Below are positions 8,966 through 18,213 of a DNA stretch of 64,000 nt, piece by piece. Source of the DNA: Elusimicrobiota bacterium (GTDB lineage Bacteria; Elusimicrobiota; Elusimicrobia; UBA1565; UBA9628). The notes below the pieces were generated by a model. It was not told the DNA's origin. It was given only the letters and a program-made list of their open reading frames with translations, and searched no databases. A program made the translations under genes and the position numbers. The stretch covers positions 3,164,908 through 3,228,907 of the forward strand of contig CP096137.1 in assembly GCA_023213235.1 (NCBI GenBank). Direction: 5' to 3'. The first letter of the stretch is position 1, and the number at the start of each line of letters is the position of its first letter.

Positions 8966-11602
8966 ATGGTTCATCGATTTCTCCTTTTAGCCGCCATTCC
9001 GGTTACCACCGTCGCCCAGGTGACCCGAGTTCCCGTTTTCGAGTCGGCCCCCGGCTCACGGCTCCGGCGCCGCAACTGACGGCTCCCGTTCTGACGGCCC
9101 CCTTCTCTCCGCGCCCGCCCCGCTCGCCCCGTCTCTGACCCCGGTCCTTTCCGCCCCCGCGCCCCTCGCGCTCGACGCGGTCCGCGCCGCCGCCGCCTCG
9201 CTGCCCGAACCGAAAACGCCCGCCGCCGAGGCGCGCGCCGCCGTCGGCGCGCCGTTCGACGCCTCCGTTTCGCGGTCCGAGGACGACGACGAAGCCGTCC
9301 ACGGCCTCTTCGGCGCGGGCGCCGATCTCGAGCCGGCCTCCGCCGGAGAAGGCGCCCCGGCCTTCGAGCCGCCGTCGGCCGAGCCGCCCGAGGACGTTCC
9401 GTTCTTCGTGCGCCACTATAAGCTCGCCGCGATGATCGTGCGCCCGTTCGTGCGCCTGGCCTACAACGTGCATGTGGCCGGCACGGAGCACCTGCCCGCC
9501 GGCCCCGTCGTCGTGATCCCGAACCACGTCTCCTACGTCGACGGGATCATGATCTCCTTCGCGGCGAACCGGCCGATGCGCTTCATGATCAAGCGCTCGA
9601 TATACGAAAAAGCGCCTCGTTTCTTTCACGCGCTCGGCGCGATCCCGGTCTCCTCGAAGGACAAGGCGTCGCTGATCGAGGACTCTCTCGAGACCGCGCG
9701 CCGCGCGATCCGCGCCGGGCAGAGCCTGATGATCTTTCCCGAGGGCCAGCTCACGCTGACGGGCAACATGATCGGCTTTCGAAACGGCTTCGAGCGAATA
9801 GTCTCCCGGGCTCCGGCCGCCGTCATTCCCGCGCACATCGACGGCCTGTGGGGCTCGGTGTTCTCGATGCAGAAAGGCCCGACGCTGTGGGAGCGCGTCA
9901 AGCGGATCCGGCGGCCGGTGTCCGTGCGCTTCGGGCCGCGCCTGGCGGAAGCCAAGACGCAGGCGGCCCGCCTGGCCGTGACCGAGCTCGCCGCCGAGGC
10001 GATGGACCGGCGCGTGAGCGTCAAGCGCAGGCCGCTCGCGCGCGAGTTCGTCGCCGCGGCGAAGACGGCGTGGAAGAAGCCGGCGATCGCCGACTCGATG
10101 GGCGCCGACCTGACGTACGGCAAGTCCCTGGCGGGCGCGCTGCTGCTGGGACGGGTCTTGGAGACGGAGGCCGGCTCCGCGAAGAACGTGGCCGTCCTCA
10201 TGCCGCCGTCGGCCGGCGGCGCCCTGGCCAACCTCGGGCTCGCCTCCGTCGGGCGCGTCCCGGTCAATCTCAACTATACGGCGAGCGCCGACGCGCTCGA
10301 GCACGCGCTGAAGACCTCAGAGGCCGACACGATCGTGACCTCCCGCAAATTCCTCGAGGCGCTGAAGGCCGACCGCGGTTTCGAGCCGCCCAAGGGCCGC
10401 AAGCTCGTCCTCCTCGAGGACCTCGCCCCGCGCATTCCGTCCTGGAAGAAGACGCTGACGTACCTCGCGCTGCGCGTCCTGCCCCGCGCGTGGATCGAGG
10501 CGATCTACCTGCGGAAGGCCTCACGCTCGCTCGACGACGTCGCGACGATCCTCTTCACGAGCGGCTCGAGCGCCCTGCCGAAGGGCGTCGTGCTGACTCA
10601 GAAGAACGTCCTGGCCAACGTCGAGATGGTCCGCGACCTGCTGCCCTACTCCGACCGCGAGGCGGTCCTCGGCGTCCTGCCGTTCTTCCACTCGTTCGGC
10701 TTCACCGTGACGCTCTGGATGCCGCTCGTCTCCGGGATGTCCGCGGCCTACCACACGCACCCGATGCAAGCCGAGGCGATCGGCAAGCTCGCCGCGAAGT
10801 TCAGGCCGACCTTGCTGCTCGGCACTCCGGCGTTCCTGCAGCGCTACGCGCAGAAGATCCCGAAGGAGGCGTTCGCCCACCTGCGGCTCGTGATCGCGGG
10901 CGCCGAGAAGCTGCGCGACTCGGTCGCCGACGAATTCCAGGCGAAGTTCGGCGTGCGGCCTTACGAGGGCTACGGCGCGACCGAGCTCTCCCCGTCGCCT
11001 CCGCGGGCACGCCCGACGCCGGACGCCAGAAAGGCTCGAAGCCCGGCTCGGTCGGCCGCGCGATGCCGGGCACGGCGGTCAAGGCCGTCGGCGCCGACGG
11101 CCGGCCCGTGCCGGACGGCGAGCCCGGCATGCTCATGGTGAAGGGCCCTCACGTCATGCGCGGCTACCTCGGCCAGCCCGACAAGACCGCCGAGGTGCTC
11201 AAGGACGGCTGGTACGTGACCGGCGACATGGGCACGATCGACCGCGACGGCTTCATCACGATCACGGGGCGGCTGTCGCGCTTCTCGAAGCTCGCCGGAG
11301 AAATGGTCTCGCACGTCGCCGTCGAGGAGAAGCTCCAGCAGGCCGCGGGCCTGACCGACACGGTCTTCGTCGTGACCGGGGCCAAGGACGAGAAGCGCGG
11401 CGAGAAGCTCGTCGTGCTCTACGCCGGCTGGGACGGCAAGGTGGACGACCTGCTGACCAGAATGAAGGAGCTCGGCGTCCCGAACCTGTGGCTGCCGGGC
11501 CGCTCCGAGTTCCACAGGGTCGACGCGATCCCGCTGCTCGGCTCCGGGAAGCTCGACCTCAAGGCCGTCAACGAGCTGGCCGCGAAGCTGTCCGGCGCCT
11601 AG
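8966..11602 (+). CDS. Aas-like bifunctional acyltransferase / acyl-ACP synthetase with exported-type leader (three apparent frameshifts)
   Basis: About 879 residues after three single-C corrections at 9048-9052, 9098-9102 and 10990-10993. Residues 1-20 (MVHRFLLLAAIPVTTVAQV) look like a signal peptide, followed by about 100 Ala/Pro/Ser/Leu-rich residues. Next comes a PlsC-type acyltransferase (NHVSYVDG, i.e. HX4D; FPEGQLTL). Last is an AMP-forming synthetase with TILFTSGSSALPKGV, GYGATELSP, GWYVTGDMG and the catalytic Lys in GSGKLDLKAV. Aas re-acylates lysophospholipids with ATP-activated fatty acid. The LplT transporter domain is absent. An exported leader on an ATP-using enzyme is odd; the leader may instead act as a membrane anchor. 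Confidence 0.85.
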
Positions 11603-12531
11603 GGTTTCCCGCCGACGGACGCCGTCGCGCTCGTCAGCATCGACAGCGCGCGCGGATTGCCGGCGAGCGCCGTCATCGTGCGCGGATCGGTGACGAGCGA
11701 CAGCGCCTTAGGATTGGTCGCGGCGATCGACGCGAACGCCGTCGGATCCTCGGTGAGCTGCTTGACCGACGGGCAGTCCATGAGGCGCGCCCCCATTTCG
11801 GTGCCGGCCAGCGCTCCCGCCGCCGACGGCTTGCTCAAGGCCTGCTGGAGCACGGGGAACACGGTGCGCATGCCGGCGCTTCCCGGATCCGACAGGTAGT
11901 TCTTCAGCTCCGAGCCGCTGGAGCAGTTGCGGCGCGAGATGTCGCGGCTCATGAACGCGTCGACGACGAGCTTGTTGTTGAACACGGCGCGCAGGACCTT
12001 GGGGTGGTCGAGCATCTTCGCCGCGAGCGACGAGAGCAGGCCCGGCCTGGCGCCGAGATCCGTCAGCCCGCCCGCGCTCGTGGGGACGCCGGCGGCGGCG
12101 AGCTCCTTGGCGTCGTCCGGCGAATCCGAGCCCGGCGTCGGCGGAGCGGCCGCGGGAGCGGGGGCGGCGGCCGGGGCGGCGACGGGCGCCGGCTCGGCCG
12201 CGTGCGCGACACCCGAGGACGCGGGGGCGGCGGCGGCCGCCCCGCCGGCCAGCGTCTGCGGAGAGGGCGCGTCTCCCATCGCCCCGATGAAGACCTGGTC
12301 GAGGCCCGTGCCGTCTCGCCGCTCGAACAGCGCCTTGCTCGCGGGTGCGACCGGTCCGCCGGCGCCGACGCTGAAGCCGGCCATCGAGGGCCGCTCGTCG
12401 GCGGGACGGGAGGAGATCAGCCAGGCGACGACGGCGACGGTCAGTCCGACGCCCGCCGCGGCCGCGCGTTTGACCGGCGCCCAATCGCGGGCTTCCACCT
12501 CGGGTGATTCGTCCTCCCACTCCTCGGGCAT
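11599..12531 (-). CDS. Membrane-anchored protein of unknown function with Ala/Pro linker
   Basis: 310 residues. A short acidic cytoplasmic start (MPEEWEDESPEVEARDW) leads to one membrane helix (AAAAGVGLTVAVVAWLIS, about residues 24-41). A long Ala/Pro linker to about residue 140 is followed by a helical domain with three Cys (RRNCSSGSELK; MDCPSVKQL) that would face the periplasm. Short motifs of the type NPKALSLVTDP / NPRALSMLTSA recur at the end. I recognise no family. It is convergent with the Aas-like gene, and the two stops share CTAG at 11599-11602. Confidence 0.7.
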   Translation of the reverse strand: MPEEWEDESPEVEARDWAPVKRAAAAGVGLTVAVVAWLISSRPADERPSMAGFSVGAGGPVAPASKALFERRDGTGLDQVFIGAMGDAPSPQTLAGGAAAAAPASSGVAHAAEPAPVAAPAAAPAPAAAPPTPGSDSPDDAKELAAAGVPTSAGGLTDLGARPGLLSSLAAKMLDHPKVLRAVFNNKLVVDAFMSRDISRRNCSSGSELKNYLSDPGSAGMRTVFPVLQQALSKPSAAGALAGTEMGARLMDCPSVKQLTEDPTAFASIAATNPKALSLVTDPRTMTALAGNPRALSMLTSATASVGGKP

Positions 12532-12537
12532 GGCCCC

Positions 12538-12543
12538 AGGGTA
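12538..12543 (-). promoter_or_regulatory. Weak -10-like element TACCCT before the gene at 12531
   Basis: TACCCT lies six bases before the minus-strand ATG. It matches the spacing seen at other starts here but is a poor hexamer. Confidence 0.3.
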
Positions 12544-12570
12544 GCCCGGCCTCGGCCGTTTCGCAAGTGT

Positions 12571-12576
12571 TATAAT
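12571..12576 (+). promoter_or_regulatory. Consensus -10 TATAAT, 6 bases before the start at 12583
   Basis: TATAAT-CGCCCG-ATG. A perfect -10 hexamer this close to ATG leaves no room for a ribosome-binding site and predicts transcription from the A of the start codon. No clear -35. Confidence 0.65.
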
Positions 12577-12582
12577 CGCCCG

Positions 12583-12870
12583 ATGAGCCGCCTTCTCGTC
12601 GGAGCCCTGATCTGCGGGCTCGTCCTCTCCCCCTTCTCCGACCGCAGCACGCCGGCCTGCCTGCTCGCCGGCCTGTTCGCGGCCCTGCTCGTCCTTCAGC
12701 TGGGCGCCCGCTCGGTCGTCGAGAAGACCGGCGCCGTCCTCACCGCGGCGGCGATCGCGTGGCTCGCGGGCCCTCGCGCGCCCGCCGGACAGAGCCTGTT
12801 CTTCCACTTGTTCGGCTGGGCCCTGGCCGGGACCGCGCTGTCGGTCTACCTCCACCCGCGCGGGGAGTAA
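12583..12870 (+). CDS. Small integral membrane protein
   Basis: 95 residues with about three or four hydrophobic segments (LLVGALICGLVL, ACLLAGLFAALLVLQL, GAVLTAAAIAWLAG, LFFHLFGWALAGTALSVYL). No conserved motif is recognised. It sits one base upstream of xseA and probably shares its transcript from the TATAAT at 12571; a link to exonuclease VII is not evident. Confidence 0.7.
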   Translation: MSRLLVGALICGLVLSPFSDRSTPACLLAGLFAALLVLQLGARSVVEKTGAVLTAAAIAWLAGPRAPAGQSLFFHLFGWALAGTALSVYLHPRGE

Positions 12871-12871
12871 G

Positions 12872-14062
12872 GTGGAGACCGCGCGCCGCGTCCTGACGAT
12901 CTCGGAGCTGAACTCCGAAGTCCACGATCTTCTGGAATCCTCGTTCTCGGAGCTGTGGGTCGAGGGCGAGATCTCCAACTGCAAGGCCTACCCCTCGGGA
13001 CACACCTACCTGAGCCTCAAGGATGAGAAGGCGCAGGTGCGCGCCGTGCTCTTCAAGGGCTCGTCGTTCGGGGTGAAGTTCAAGTTCGCCGACGGCCTGA
13101 AAATCCTCGCGCGGGGGCGCGTGACCTCCTACGAAGCGCGCGGAGAGCTGCAGTTCGTGATCTCCGCCGCCGAGCCGCGCTCCGTCGGCGCCCTGCAGCT
13201 GGCACTCGAGCAGCTGAAGGCCAAGCTCAAGGCCGAGGGCCTCTTCGACCAGGAGCGCAAGAAGCCTCTTCCCCCTTATCCCAAGTCGGTCGGCGTCGTG
13301 ACCTCGGGACAAGGAGCGGCGGTGCGCGACGTGATCCACGTGCTCTCGCGCCGCTGGCCGGGCCTCGACATCCGCGTCTGGCCCGTGAAGGTGCAGGGCC
13401 CCGGCGCGGCGGCCGACATCGCCGGCGCGATCGCCGGCTTCAACGAGCTGGCCCCCGACACCGACGTCCTCCTCGTCGGGCGCGGCGGCGGCTCGATCGA
13501 GGATCTGTGGGCGTTCAACGAGGAGCCCGTCGCGCGCGCGATCGCGGCGTCCTCGATTCCCGTGATCTCCTGCGTCGGCCACGAGACCGACACGACGATC
13601 GCCGACTTCGTCGCCGACCTGCGCGCGCCGACGCCCTCGGCCGCCGCGGAGATGGCCGTGATGGAAAAATCGGCCGTCATGGACCGCATCGTGGAGCTCG
13701 CGGACGCCGCCGAGCAGGCCGTCCGCGGCGAGCTCGACGGCCTCGCCAAGCGGCTGGCCTACGCCGCGGCGCACCCGTTCCTGCTCGACCCGCGCCGGAT
13801 GTGGGAGCAGCGCGTGATGCGCGTCGGCGACCTGGCCGGGCGCCTGCCGGAGGCGCTCAAGCGCCGCCTGCAGACGCTGAGCCTGCGCCTCGGCGCCGCG
13901 GCCGGACGCCTCGACGCGATCAGCCCGCTCGCCGTGCTCGCGCGCGGCTACGCGATCGCCACGAGCAAGGGCCGGGTCCTGACGAGCGCGAAGCAGGTCA
14001 AGACGGGCGACGCCGTGACGGTGCGGCTGTCGGAAGGCGAGATCAATTGCGAGGTGTCCTAG
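12872..14062 (+). CDS. xseA: Exodeoxyribonuclease VII large subunit
   Basis: 396 residues, full length for XseA. The N-terminal OB-fold begins ISELNSEVHDLLESSF and continues LWVEGEISNCKAYPSGHTYLS. The catalytic domain holds VVTSGQGAAVRDVIHVLSRRWP, the DVLLVGRGGGSIEDLWAFNEE motif and SCVGHETDTTIADFVADLRAPTPSAAAE. A long helical region precedes the C-terminal LARGYAIATSKGRVLTSA. With XseB it degrades single-stranded DNA from both ends. The GTG start follows the previous stop by one base, with AGTAAGG just before it, and its stop overlaps the xseB start. Confidence 0.96.
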   Translation: METARRVLTISELNSEVHDLLESSFSELWVEGEISNCKAYPSGHTYLSLKDEKAQVRAVLFKGSSFGVKFKFADGLKILARGRVTSYEARGELQFVISAAEPRSVGALQLALEQLKAKLKAEGLFDQERKKPLPPYPKSVGVVTSGQGAAVRDVIHVLSRRWPGLDIRVWPVKVQGPGAAADIAGAIAGFNELAPDTDVLLVGRGGGSIEDLWAFNEEPVARAIAASSIPVISCVGHETDTTIADFVADLRAPTPSAAAEMAVMEKSAVMDRIVELADAAEQAVRGELDGLAKRLAYAAAHPFLLDPRRMWEQRVMRVGDLAGRLPEALKRRLQTLSLRLGAAAGRLDAISPLAVLARGYAIATSKGRVLTSAKQVKTGDAVTVRLSEGEINCEVS

Positions 14063-14301
14063 TGGCCAAAGACGCGAAGCAGCCGGCGTTCGAAAAGTCG
14101 CTCGAGGATCTCGAGGAGCTCGTGCGCGAGCTCGAGGCCGGAGACAAGGGGCTCGACGAGTCCCTGGCCCTCTTCGAGAAGGGCGTGACGCTGTCGAAGG
14201 AGCTGTCGAAGCGCCTCGAGGAGGTCAAGACCAAGGTCGAGGCCCTCTCGAAGGAGAACGGCAAGCTCGTGAAGAAGCCGTTCGACGCCGACGCGGCCTG
14301 A
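14062..14301 (+). CDS. xseB: Exodeoxyribonuclease VII small subunit
   Basis: 79 residues with the standard XseB helical pattern (FEKSLEDLEELVRELEAGDKGLDESLALFEKGVTL). Several small subunits coat each XseA. The GTG start overlaps the last base of the xseA stop. Its end faces the rimO stop across about 20 bases that hold no obvious terminator. Confidence 0.93.
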   Translation: MAKDAKQPAFEKSLEDLEELVRELEAGDKGLDESLALFEKGVTLSKELSKRLEEVKTKVEALSKENGKLVKKPFDADAA

Positions 14302-14320
14302 CCGCTACTCGCCCTCGGCC

Positions 14321-15637
14321 TTACTTGCCGGCGAGCTCGCCGACGAGGTCGTATTCCTCGGCGGCGGTGATTTTGACCTGCGCGAAGTCCCCGACGCGCA
14401 AGTAATCCTTCGCCGCCGGGATCAACACCTCGTTGTCGACTTCGGGCGAGTCCTTTTCGGTGCGCCCGATGAAGTGCTTGCCCTCGACGCGGTCGACGAG
14501 GACCTTCACGGTCTTGCCGATCACGGCGTTGTTGAGCGCGAGCGAAATCGGCTGCTGCGCGGCCATGACGGCCTCGGCGCGGCGCTTCTTCTCCTTGGCG
14601 GAGACGTCGTCCTTCAACGTGAAGGCGTGCGTGTTCTCCTCGTGCGAGTACTGGAACACGCCGAGGCGGTCGAACTTCACCGCCTTGACCCACTCGATCA
14701 TCTCCTCATGGTCGGCCTTGGTCTCTCCGGGGTAGCCGGCGATCAAGGTCGTGCGCAAGGCGACGCCCGGGATCTTGGTCCGGATCTTGTCGATGAGCGC
14801 GGCCGTGTTGGCCTTCGTCGTGCCGCGGCGCATCGAGGCGAGCATGCGGTCGGAGACGTGCTGAAGAGGCATGTCGAGATATTTGGCTATGTTGGGTCGC
14901 GACGCCATCACGTCCAACACGTCTTCCGGGAATCCCGCGGGAAAGGCGTAATGGAGACGAATCCAGCCGATGCCCTCGACGTCCGACAAGGCCTTCAGCA
15001 GGTCGGCCAGGCGCCGTTTGCCGTACAGATCGAGTCCGTAGTAGGTTGAATCCTGGGCGATGAGAAGGAGTTCCCGGGTTCCGGCCGCCGCGAGCCGCTT
15101 GGCCTCGGCGACGAGGTCCTCGATCGGAGTCGACACGTGCTTGCCGCGCATGAGCGGGATCGCGCAGAACGAGCACGGACGGTCGCAGCCCTCGGAGATC
15201 TTGAAGTAGGCGTAGTGGCGCGGCGTGGTGATGAGCCGCTCGCCGACGAGTTCGTGCTTGTAGTCGGCGCCGAGCGCCTTCACGAGCCGCGGCAGGTCGC
15301 GGGTGCCGAAGTAGGCGTCGACCTCCGGGATGTCGCGCTCGAGGTCCTCTTTATAGCGCTCCGAGAGGCAGCCCGTGACGAAGAGTTTTTCCACCTCGCC
15401 GCGCTTCTTGGCCTGCGCGTAGTCGAGGATCGTGTCGATCGACTCCTGCTTGGCGTTGTCGATGAAGCCGCAGGTGTTGATGACGACGATCGCGGCGTCG
15501 CTGTCGTCCTGGTCGTGGTCGACCTCCATCTTGTTGGCGCGCAGCTGTCCCATCAGCACCTCGGAATCGAAGAGGTTCTTCGAGCAGCCGAGCGTGACGA
15601 CGGACACCTTGTTCTTCTTGAGGGTTTTCGTGCGCAT
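14321..15637 (-). CDS. rimO: Ribosomal protein uS12 methylthiotransferase
   Basis: 438 residues. The N-terminal UPF0004 domain carries VTLGCSKNLFDSE, NTCGFIDNAKQES and a third Cys in VTGCLSERY, which bind the auxiliary cluster. The radical SAM motif is CDRPCSFCAIPLMRGKH, and a C-terminal TRAM domain ends at EYDLVGELAGK. The CSKN form of the first motif separates RimO from MiaB. It adds a methylthio group to an Asp of ribosomal protein S12. A TATAAT on the minus strand at about 15672-15677 gives it a leader of roughly 30 bases. Confidence 0.95.
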   Translation of the reverse strand: MRTKTLKKNKVSVVTLGCSKNLFDSEVLMGQLRANKMEVDHDQDDSDAAIVVINTCGFIDNAKQESIDTILDYAQAKKRGEVEKLFVTGCLSERYKEDLERDIPEVDAYFGTRDLPRLVKALGADYKHELVGERLITTPRHYAYFKISEGCDRPCSFCAIPLMRGKHVSTPIEDLVAEAKRLAAAGTRELLLIAQDSTYYGLDLYGKRRLADLLKALSDVEGIGWIRLHYAFPAGFPEDVLDVMASRPNIAKYLDMPLQHVSDRMLASMRRGTTKANTAALIDKIRTKIPGVALRTTLIAGYPGETKADHEEMIEWVKAVKFDRLGVFQYSHEENTHAFTLKDDVSAKEKKRRAEAVMAAQQPISLALNNAVIGKTVKVLVDRVEGKHFIGRTEKDSPEVDNEVLIPAAKDYLRVGDFAQVKITAAEEYDLVGELAGK

Positions 15638-15673
15638 GGCGAGGAGGGAGGGACGGCGTTCTCCGACGGGAGA

Positions 15674-16074
15674 TTATACCAAACTAGTCGTCGGACGGGG
15701 GCGGCGGCCCGTCGAGGGGTCGTCACGACGGGGACCTGCTTGAGCTCGCCGGTGGCGGGGTCGCGCACCATGACGGCGGGCCGCTCCTTGACCTCGAGGC
15801 GCCGGCGCGCGAGAGCCTCGGAGACGGCGCGGCGGTAGTACACCCCGAAGCCGACGAGCCATGCGAGGACGACGGCGGCCGCCACCGCGCGGATCTTCCA
15901 CGGGTTGAACTCGGGGGCCTTTTCTTCCGGAGCGGTCGAGGCCAGGGCCTCGCCGGCCTTGGCCTCGAGCACGACGCGCTCCTTCTTCGCCTTGAGCTTG
16001 GCGAAGATCACGCCGCAGGAGGCGCATTCGGCGGAGCCGTCGGCGGCCTCGGCCGCGCAGTTGGGGCACTTCAC
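15674..16074 (-). CDS. Zinc-ribbon membrane protein (probable frameshift near the end)
   Basis: About 133 residues. An N-terminal zinc ribbon (VKCPNCAAEAADGSAECASCGVIFAK, two CxxC pairs) is followed by a charged linker, one membrane helix (IRAVAAAVVLAWLVGFGVYY) and a short tail. The GTG at 16074 is chosen because a perfect TATAAT ends six bases upstream. As given, the frame runs on to 15553 inside rimO. Adding one base to the G5 run at 15697-15701 ends the protein at 15674, which I prefer. Its function is unknown; such ribbons often mediate protein contacts. Confidence 0.6.
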
Positions 16075-16080
16075 GCGTCC

Positions 16081-16086
16081 ATTATA
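16081..16086 (-). promoter_or_regulatory. Consensus -10 TATAAT, 6 bases before the zinc-ribbon gene
   Basis: On the minus strand TTGTATAAT-GGACGC-GTG. It is the main evidence that the GTG at 16074 is the start, and it predicts a leaderless mRNA. Confidence 0.65.
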
Positions 16087-16120
16087 CAAAAAGTCTATAA
16101 AATGACTGTCTTTTCCGAGC

Positions 16121-16149
16121 TTGTCGCCTCCCGGCCCAGGTGTTATACT
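16121..16149 (+). promoter_or_regulatory. Sigma70-type promoter TTGTCG-17-TATACT, 7 bases before the RluA-type gene
   Basis: -35 TTGTCG (16121-16126), a spacer of exactly 17, -10 TATACT (16144-16149), then seven bases and the ATG at 16157. One of three complete promoters in the window, and a strong case for leaderless transcription. Confidence 0.8.
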
Positions 16150-16156
16150 GGGGGCC

Positions 16157-17107
16157 ATGACGACGGCCGCGCCGGCGGAGTGGATCGACGTTCCCTTCCG
16201 CGTGCTCAAGGAGCACGAGGGGCGACGGCTCGACGCCTACCTCGCGGAGCGCCTGGGCAAGAAGTACTCGCGCGCGGCCGTGCAGAAGCTCATCGACGAC
16301 GGCCTCGTCACCCGGCCCGGAAAGCCCGTCAAGGCCGCGGCGCGCGTCGCCGCCGGCGAGACCGTGATGATCCGCTACCGGCGGCAGCAGGAGCCGCCCG
16401 TCCCCCATGAGACGATGCCCGTGCTCTATCAGGACGAGCGCCTCGTCGTCATCTCCAAGCCCGGCGGGACTTTGAGCCACCCGACCGACAAGGTCCTGCA
16501 CAACACGGTCACCCACCTGCTTTCCAAGCAGCTCGGCCGCAAGGTCTACCTCGCGCACCGGCTCGACCGCGAGACGAGCGGCGCGATGGTCCTGGCGCTC
16601 GACGCCGACGCGGCGCGCTCGCTCTACGAGCAGTTCGTCGGGCGCGGCGTGCGCAAGGAGTACCTGGCCGTCGTGTTCGGGTCCGTCGCCTGGGAGGAGA
16701 AGGTCGTCGACGCGCCGCTCGGCGCGGAGGGCAAGGCGATCCGCGTGCGCCGCGCCGTCGGCGGCGAGGGCGCGCAGAGCGCGGTCACCGCGTTCCGGCG
16801 GCTGGCGACCGACGGGCGCCTGTCGCTCGTCTCGTGCTCGCCGCGCACGGGCCGCCTGCACCAGATCCGCGCACACCTGGCCCACGTCGGCCATCCGCTC
16901 GTCGGCGACAAGCTCTACGTCGGCGAGGGCGAGGCCTACATGAAGGCGGTGCGCAAGGAGGTCTCGCGCGCCGACCTCGACGCGCTCGGCGCCGACCGGC
17001 AGCTCCTGCACGCGTGGAAGCTCTCGCTGACGCATCCGGACGACGGCCGCGCGCTCTCCTTCGAGGCGCCCGTCCCCGACGACTTCCCGCTGAGGCCGCC
17101 GCGATGA
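16157..17107 (+). CDS. RluA-family RNA pseudouridine synthase
   Basis: 316 residues. An N-terminal S4 RNA-binding domain (EGRRLDAYLAERLGKKYSRAAVQKLIDDGLV) precedes the catalytic domain with the family signature HRLDRETSGAMVLA holding the catalytic Asp. Later motifs are GRLHQIRAHLAHVGHPLVGDKLY. It isomerises uridine to pseudouridine in rRNA or tRNA; RluC or RluD-type specificity cannot be decided. The ATG at 16157 is set by the promoter 7 bases upstream. Its stop overlaps the next ATG. Confidence 0.92.
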   Translation: MTTAAPAEWIDVPFRVLKEHEGRRLDAYLAERLGKKYSRAAVQKLIDDGLVTRPGKPVKAAARVAAGETVMIRYRRQQEPPVPHETMPVLYQDERLVVISKPGGTLSHPTDKVLHNTVTHLLSKQLGRKVYLAHRLDRETSGAMVLALDADAARSLYEQFVGRGVRKEYLAVVFGSVAWEEKVVDAPLGAEGKAIRVRRAVGGEGAQSAVTAFRRLATDGRLSLVSCSPRTGRLHQIRAHLAHVGHPLVGDKLYVGEGEAYMKAVRKEVSRADLDALGADRQLLHAWKLSLTHPDDGRALSFEAPVPDDFPLRPPR

Positions 17108-18213
17108 AGGGCTACAACCCGATCGTCAAGGACGGCGTCGCCTACGTCCAGTTCGCCTACGACGTCGGGCTCTCGATCGGCCTCGACGCCGCCGAGAAGA
17201 GCGTCAGCGCCTCGACGGAGCGCGCGCCGATCCGCCACCAGCGCCGCGCGCCCAAGTACTTCGAGTTCGAGCCCTATCCGCTGCGCGTGACGCAGACGAC
17301 GGCCCCGCAGTCGATCGGGGACTGGAAGACCTTGCCGGCCGTCGAGACCGTCGTCTTCGACTTCGGCGCCGTGGCCGTGACCTACCAGATCCCGCTGACG
17401 GGCCCGTTCTCCTCGCTCGCGCGCCTCTCCGAGCTGCTCTACGACAACGAGACCTTGCTGAAGGACAGCCGCCGCCTCGTCGAGGAGCTGCTCAAGACGA
17501 TCGCGCCGGCCGTCAGCAAGCCCAAGATCTCGACGTTCTACGAAGACTACGTCGTCTTCCAGATCCGGGCGTTCGACGACCATGGCGCGCACGCGCGCCT
17601 GCTCGCGGAGGCGCCGACGCTCGTCGCGCAGGTGCTGCGCGCCGACGAGGACCTTCGCTCCGAGCAGGAGGTCCAGGACGCTCTCAGCGTCCAGGTCTCC
17701 TACGGCTCCGAGGACCTGACCTTGGTCGACTGGGTCGCCGCGATCGTCTTCGATTCCGCGGCCGACGACACTCGCGCGGTCCTGGAATACGCGACCTTGC
17801 AGCTCCTCGAGCTGCGCCACCTCGACAACCAGCTCGACTCCGCGCTCGACCGCTACTACACCGCCCTCGAGCGCGCCCCGCGCGGCCCCGTCTCCCTGTT
17901 CACGAAGGCCGACAACGAGCTGCGCGAAATCGGCCAGCTGCAGGTCGAGAGCGCGCTGCTCTTCGAGACGATCAACAACTCGATCAAGCTGCTCGGCGAC
18001 CAGTACCTGGCGCGCCTCTACCAGCAGGCGGCCAAGCGCTTTCATCTGTCCTCGTGGGACAAGAGCATCCAGCGCAAGCTGAACACGCTCGAGAGCATCT
18101 ACGAGAAGATGGAGTCCGCGCTTTCCTCCGCGCGCCTCGAGTTCCTCGAATGGATCGTCATCCTGCTCATCGCCTTCGAGGTCGTCATGCCGTTCGTCAA
18201 AGGCAAGCACTAG
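17104..18213 (+). CDS. DUF155/RMD1-like protein with C-terminal membrane helix
   Basis: 369 residues. A mixed alpha/beta N-terminal region (VETVVFDFGAVAVTYQIPL) is followed by a long helical, coiled-coil region. A single hydrophobic segment close to the end (FLEWIVILLIAFEVVMPF) precedes a short basic tail. This order resembles the DUF155 family (yeast RMD1, human RMND1), for which a membrane-linked role is known mainly in mitochondria; the bacterial role is unclear. The start overlaps the upstream stop (ATGA), and the stop shares CTAG with the HNH gene. Confidence 0.6.
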   Translation: MKGYNPIVKDGVAYVQFAYDVGLSIGLDAAEKSVSASTERAPIRHQRRAPKYFEFEPYPLRVTQTTAPQSIGDWKTLPAVETVVFDFGAVAVTYQIPLTGPFSSLARLSELLYDNETLLKDSRRLVEELLKTIAPAVSKPKISTFYEDYVVFQIRAFDDHGAHARLLAEAPTLVAQVLRADEDLRSEQEVQDALSVQVSYGSEDLTLVDWVAAIVFDSAADDTRAVLEYATLQLLELRHLDNQLDSALDRYYTALERAPRGPVSLFTKADNELREIGQLQVESALLFETINNSIKLLGDQYLARLYQQAAKRFHLSSWDKSIQRKLNTLESIYEKMESALSSARLEFLEWIVILLIAFEVVMPFVKGKH